This document shows positions 7,281 through 7,847 of a stretch of DNA of 7,847 nucleotides, one piece after another. The DNA lies in the NCBI GenBank assembly GCA_019057355.1, contig DXJM01000096.1:1-7847 (forward strand). The letters are read 5' to 3'. Under the pieces are notes generated by a model that ran no database searches, was not told the DNA's origin, and saw only the letters and a program-made list of their open reading frames with translations. Source of the stretch: Promethearchaeota archaeon. Lineage in GTDB: Archaea > Asgardarchaeota > Lokiarchaeia > Sigyniarchaeales > SOKP01. Position numbers and translations under genes: made by a program. Positions within the stretch are counted from its first letter, which is position 1. Each line of letters opens with the position of its first letter.

Positions 7281-7308
7281 ATAGCTTCTTATTAAGGATT
7301 TAATGTGA
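7281..7308. repeat. imperfect direct repeat, copy A
   Basis: On the minus strand this copy reads as three blocks, TCACATTAA, CCTTAA and AAGCTAT, which recur in the same order and orientation in copy B (7370-7398) with small gaps between them. Copy A begins 24 bp upstream of the TATA-like box of the HAD gene, where a regulator could bind. Identity across the blocks is too long for simple AT-richness, but the function is unknown. Confidence 0.5.
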
Positions 7309-7369
7309 ATTATTTATCACACTCCATTGCAAACATAAAAATCAAGACTAAATAAGAAATTAGATAAAA

Positions 7370-7398
7370 ATAGCTTTATTTAAGGTAGGTTAATGTGA
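7370..7398. repeat. imperfect direct repeat, copy B
   Basis: This is the second copy of the TCACATTAA / CCTTAA / AGCTAT blocks, starting directly after the stop codon of the HEAT-repeat frame (7399-7401) on the minus strand and lying 89 bp from copy A. A T5 tract (7366-7370) overlaps its end and might help terminate the HEAT transcript. Confidence 0.5.
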
Positions 7399-7755
7399 TC
7401 AAAACTTTATTTTAAATATTTGCTGAATAGCCTTATCTTTCTCAATGTTGTTTTTCATTATTTCTCTCCAATTGGGCTCAATAGTATCAAAAGCTTCTTG
7501 AGCAATTTTTTTGATATCTCTATCTTCTGAAGTGAGAAATGGACCGATATAAACCAATGCTCTTTTATCTTTTAACCTTGTCAAGCTCTCAATTATATAA
7601 ATAATGGTAAATTTATCGACATCATATTCTTTAAGCTGATTACTTAAATATTGGCATATTATCATGGTCGCCTTAGGATCAGCTATTCTTCCTAACGCCT
7701 CAATTATTTTATTACATATAAATTTATCTTTTTCTATTTTTAAAGCTCTGCACAT
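7399..7755 (-). CDS. HEAT-repeat (PBS-lyase-like) protein, 3' part
   Basis: From the first ATG this frame encodes 118 residues of HEAT-like helical repeats. These are KFICNKIIEALGRIADPKATMIICQYL (about residues 11-37), KFTIIYIIESLTRLKDKRALVYIGPFL (48-74), and a degenerate IKKIAQEAFDTIEPNWREIM (85-104). The ALGRIADPKA wording is the classic turn of the PBS-lyase HEAT family, a protein-protein interaction scaffold; no enzymatic residues are visible. The first repeat is cut in half if translation begins at this ATG, because its matching helix lies in the same frame upstream (7756-7839). The gene is therefore probably 5'-incomplete, broken, or started at an unusual codon. It ends in TGA, 170 bp upstream of the HAD gene on the same strand. 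Confidence 0.6.
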   Translation of the reverse strand: MCRALKIEKDKFICNKIIEALGRIADPKATMIICQYLSNQLKEYDVDKFTIIYIIESLTRLKDKRALVYIGPFLTSEDRDIKKIAQEAFDTIEPNWREIMKNNIEKDKAIQQIFKIKF

Positions 7756-7839
7756 TAAATTAGTAGCCCTTCCATCTTTTAAAAATCCAAGCTTTCGTGC
7801 TGCTTCAACTCTATCTTGAACATTTTCCGCGAGAAATAA
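7756..7839 (-). pseudogene. in-frame upstream part of the HEAT frame, lacking a start codon
   Basis: The 28 codons before the ATG at 7755 are open and translate to a clear HEAT helix pair (QDRVEAARKLGFLKDGRATN is its core), continuous with the downstream repeats. They are bounded by an in-frame TAA at 7840-7842. None of the 28 codons is ATG, GTG or TTG. The start could have been lost, the gene could carry a nonsense or frameshift change near 7840, or the assembly may hold an indel. Only five bases remain beyond the stop, so the upstream gene cannot be seen. Confidence 0.5.
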
Positions 7840-7847
7840 TTAGTTAA

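Noticed and set aside
1..7847. CRISPR array, insertion sequence, attachment site or defence island
   Set aside because: I saw no regularly spaced repeats, transposase or integrase motifs, terminal inverted repeats, or nuclease/effector genes. The HEAT and PAS proteins alone do not make such a system.

Overview
This is a very AT-rich window from an archaeon. It carries three complete genes on the minus strand, one short gene on the plus strand, and the 3' part of a HEAT-repeat frame at the right edge. An Asgard (Lokiarchaeota-like) source is my best guess. Four things point that way: a type IA topoisomerase with the archaeal TDxDIEGxxIG form of the Toprim motif; a HAD phosphatase of the archaeal EhaR/COG4030 type; a Shine-Dalgarno (AAGGTGA) before a TTG start; and a large soluble multi-PAS histidine kinase whose PAS domains have the 'IIQNGVIKY...NW...IIHPDD' wording I associate with Lokiarchaeal proteins. 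The taxonomic call is inference from recognition, not a search result.

Layout, left to right. Positions 1-102 are a short leader or promoter region. A 126-residue winged-helix-like protein (103-483, +) follows. Its stop codon directly abuts the stop of a convergent DNA topoisomerase I gene (484-2646, -). A 121-bp spacer (2647-2767) holds a hairpin plus T7 tract that looks like the terminator of the kinase gene, and then a weak promoter for topA. The 1035-residue histidine kinase (2768-5875, -) has six PAS domains, HisKA and HATPase_c, and no membrane segment. A 246-bp spacer (5876-6121) contains T-tracts, a TATA-like palindrome and an orphan SD-like sequence. The HAD-family phosphatase (6122-7228, -) is next. 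A 170-bp spacer (7229-7398) has an imperfect direct repeat of about 29 bp and a TATA-like box placed for a leaderless HAD transcript. The window ends in a HEAT-repeat protein (7399-7755, -), whose repeat-like coding continues upstream to an in-frame stop with no start codon.

The genes do not form an obvious pathway. The spacers of 121-246 bp, each with terminator-like or promoter-like sequence, suggest mostly single-gene transcription units. The topoisomerase is housekeeping, the kinase is an orphan two-component sensor with no response regulator here, and the HAD protein is a phosphatase of unknown substrate. I found no tRNA, rRNA, CRISPR array, insertion sequence or defence locus. I do not see a convincing new multi-gene system. 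The most useful leads are the broken-looking HEAT frame, the paired repeats upstream of the HAD gene, and the unexplained elements between the HAD and kinase genes.
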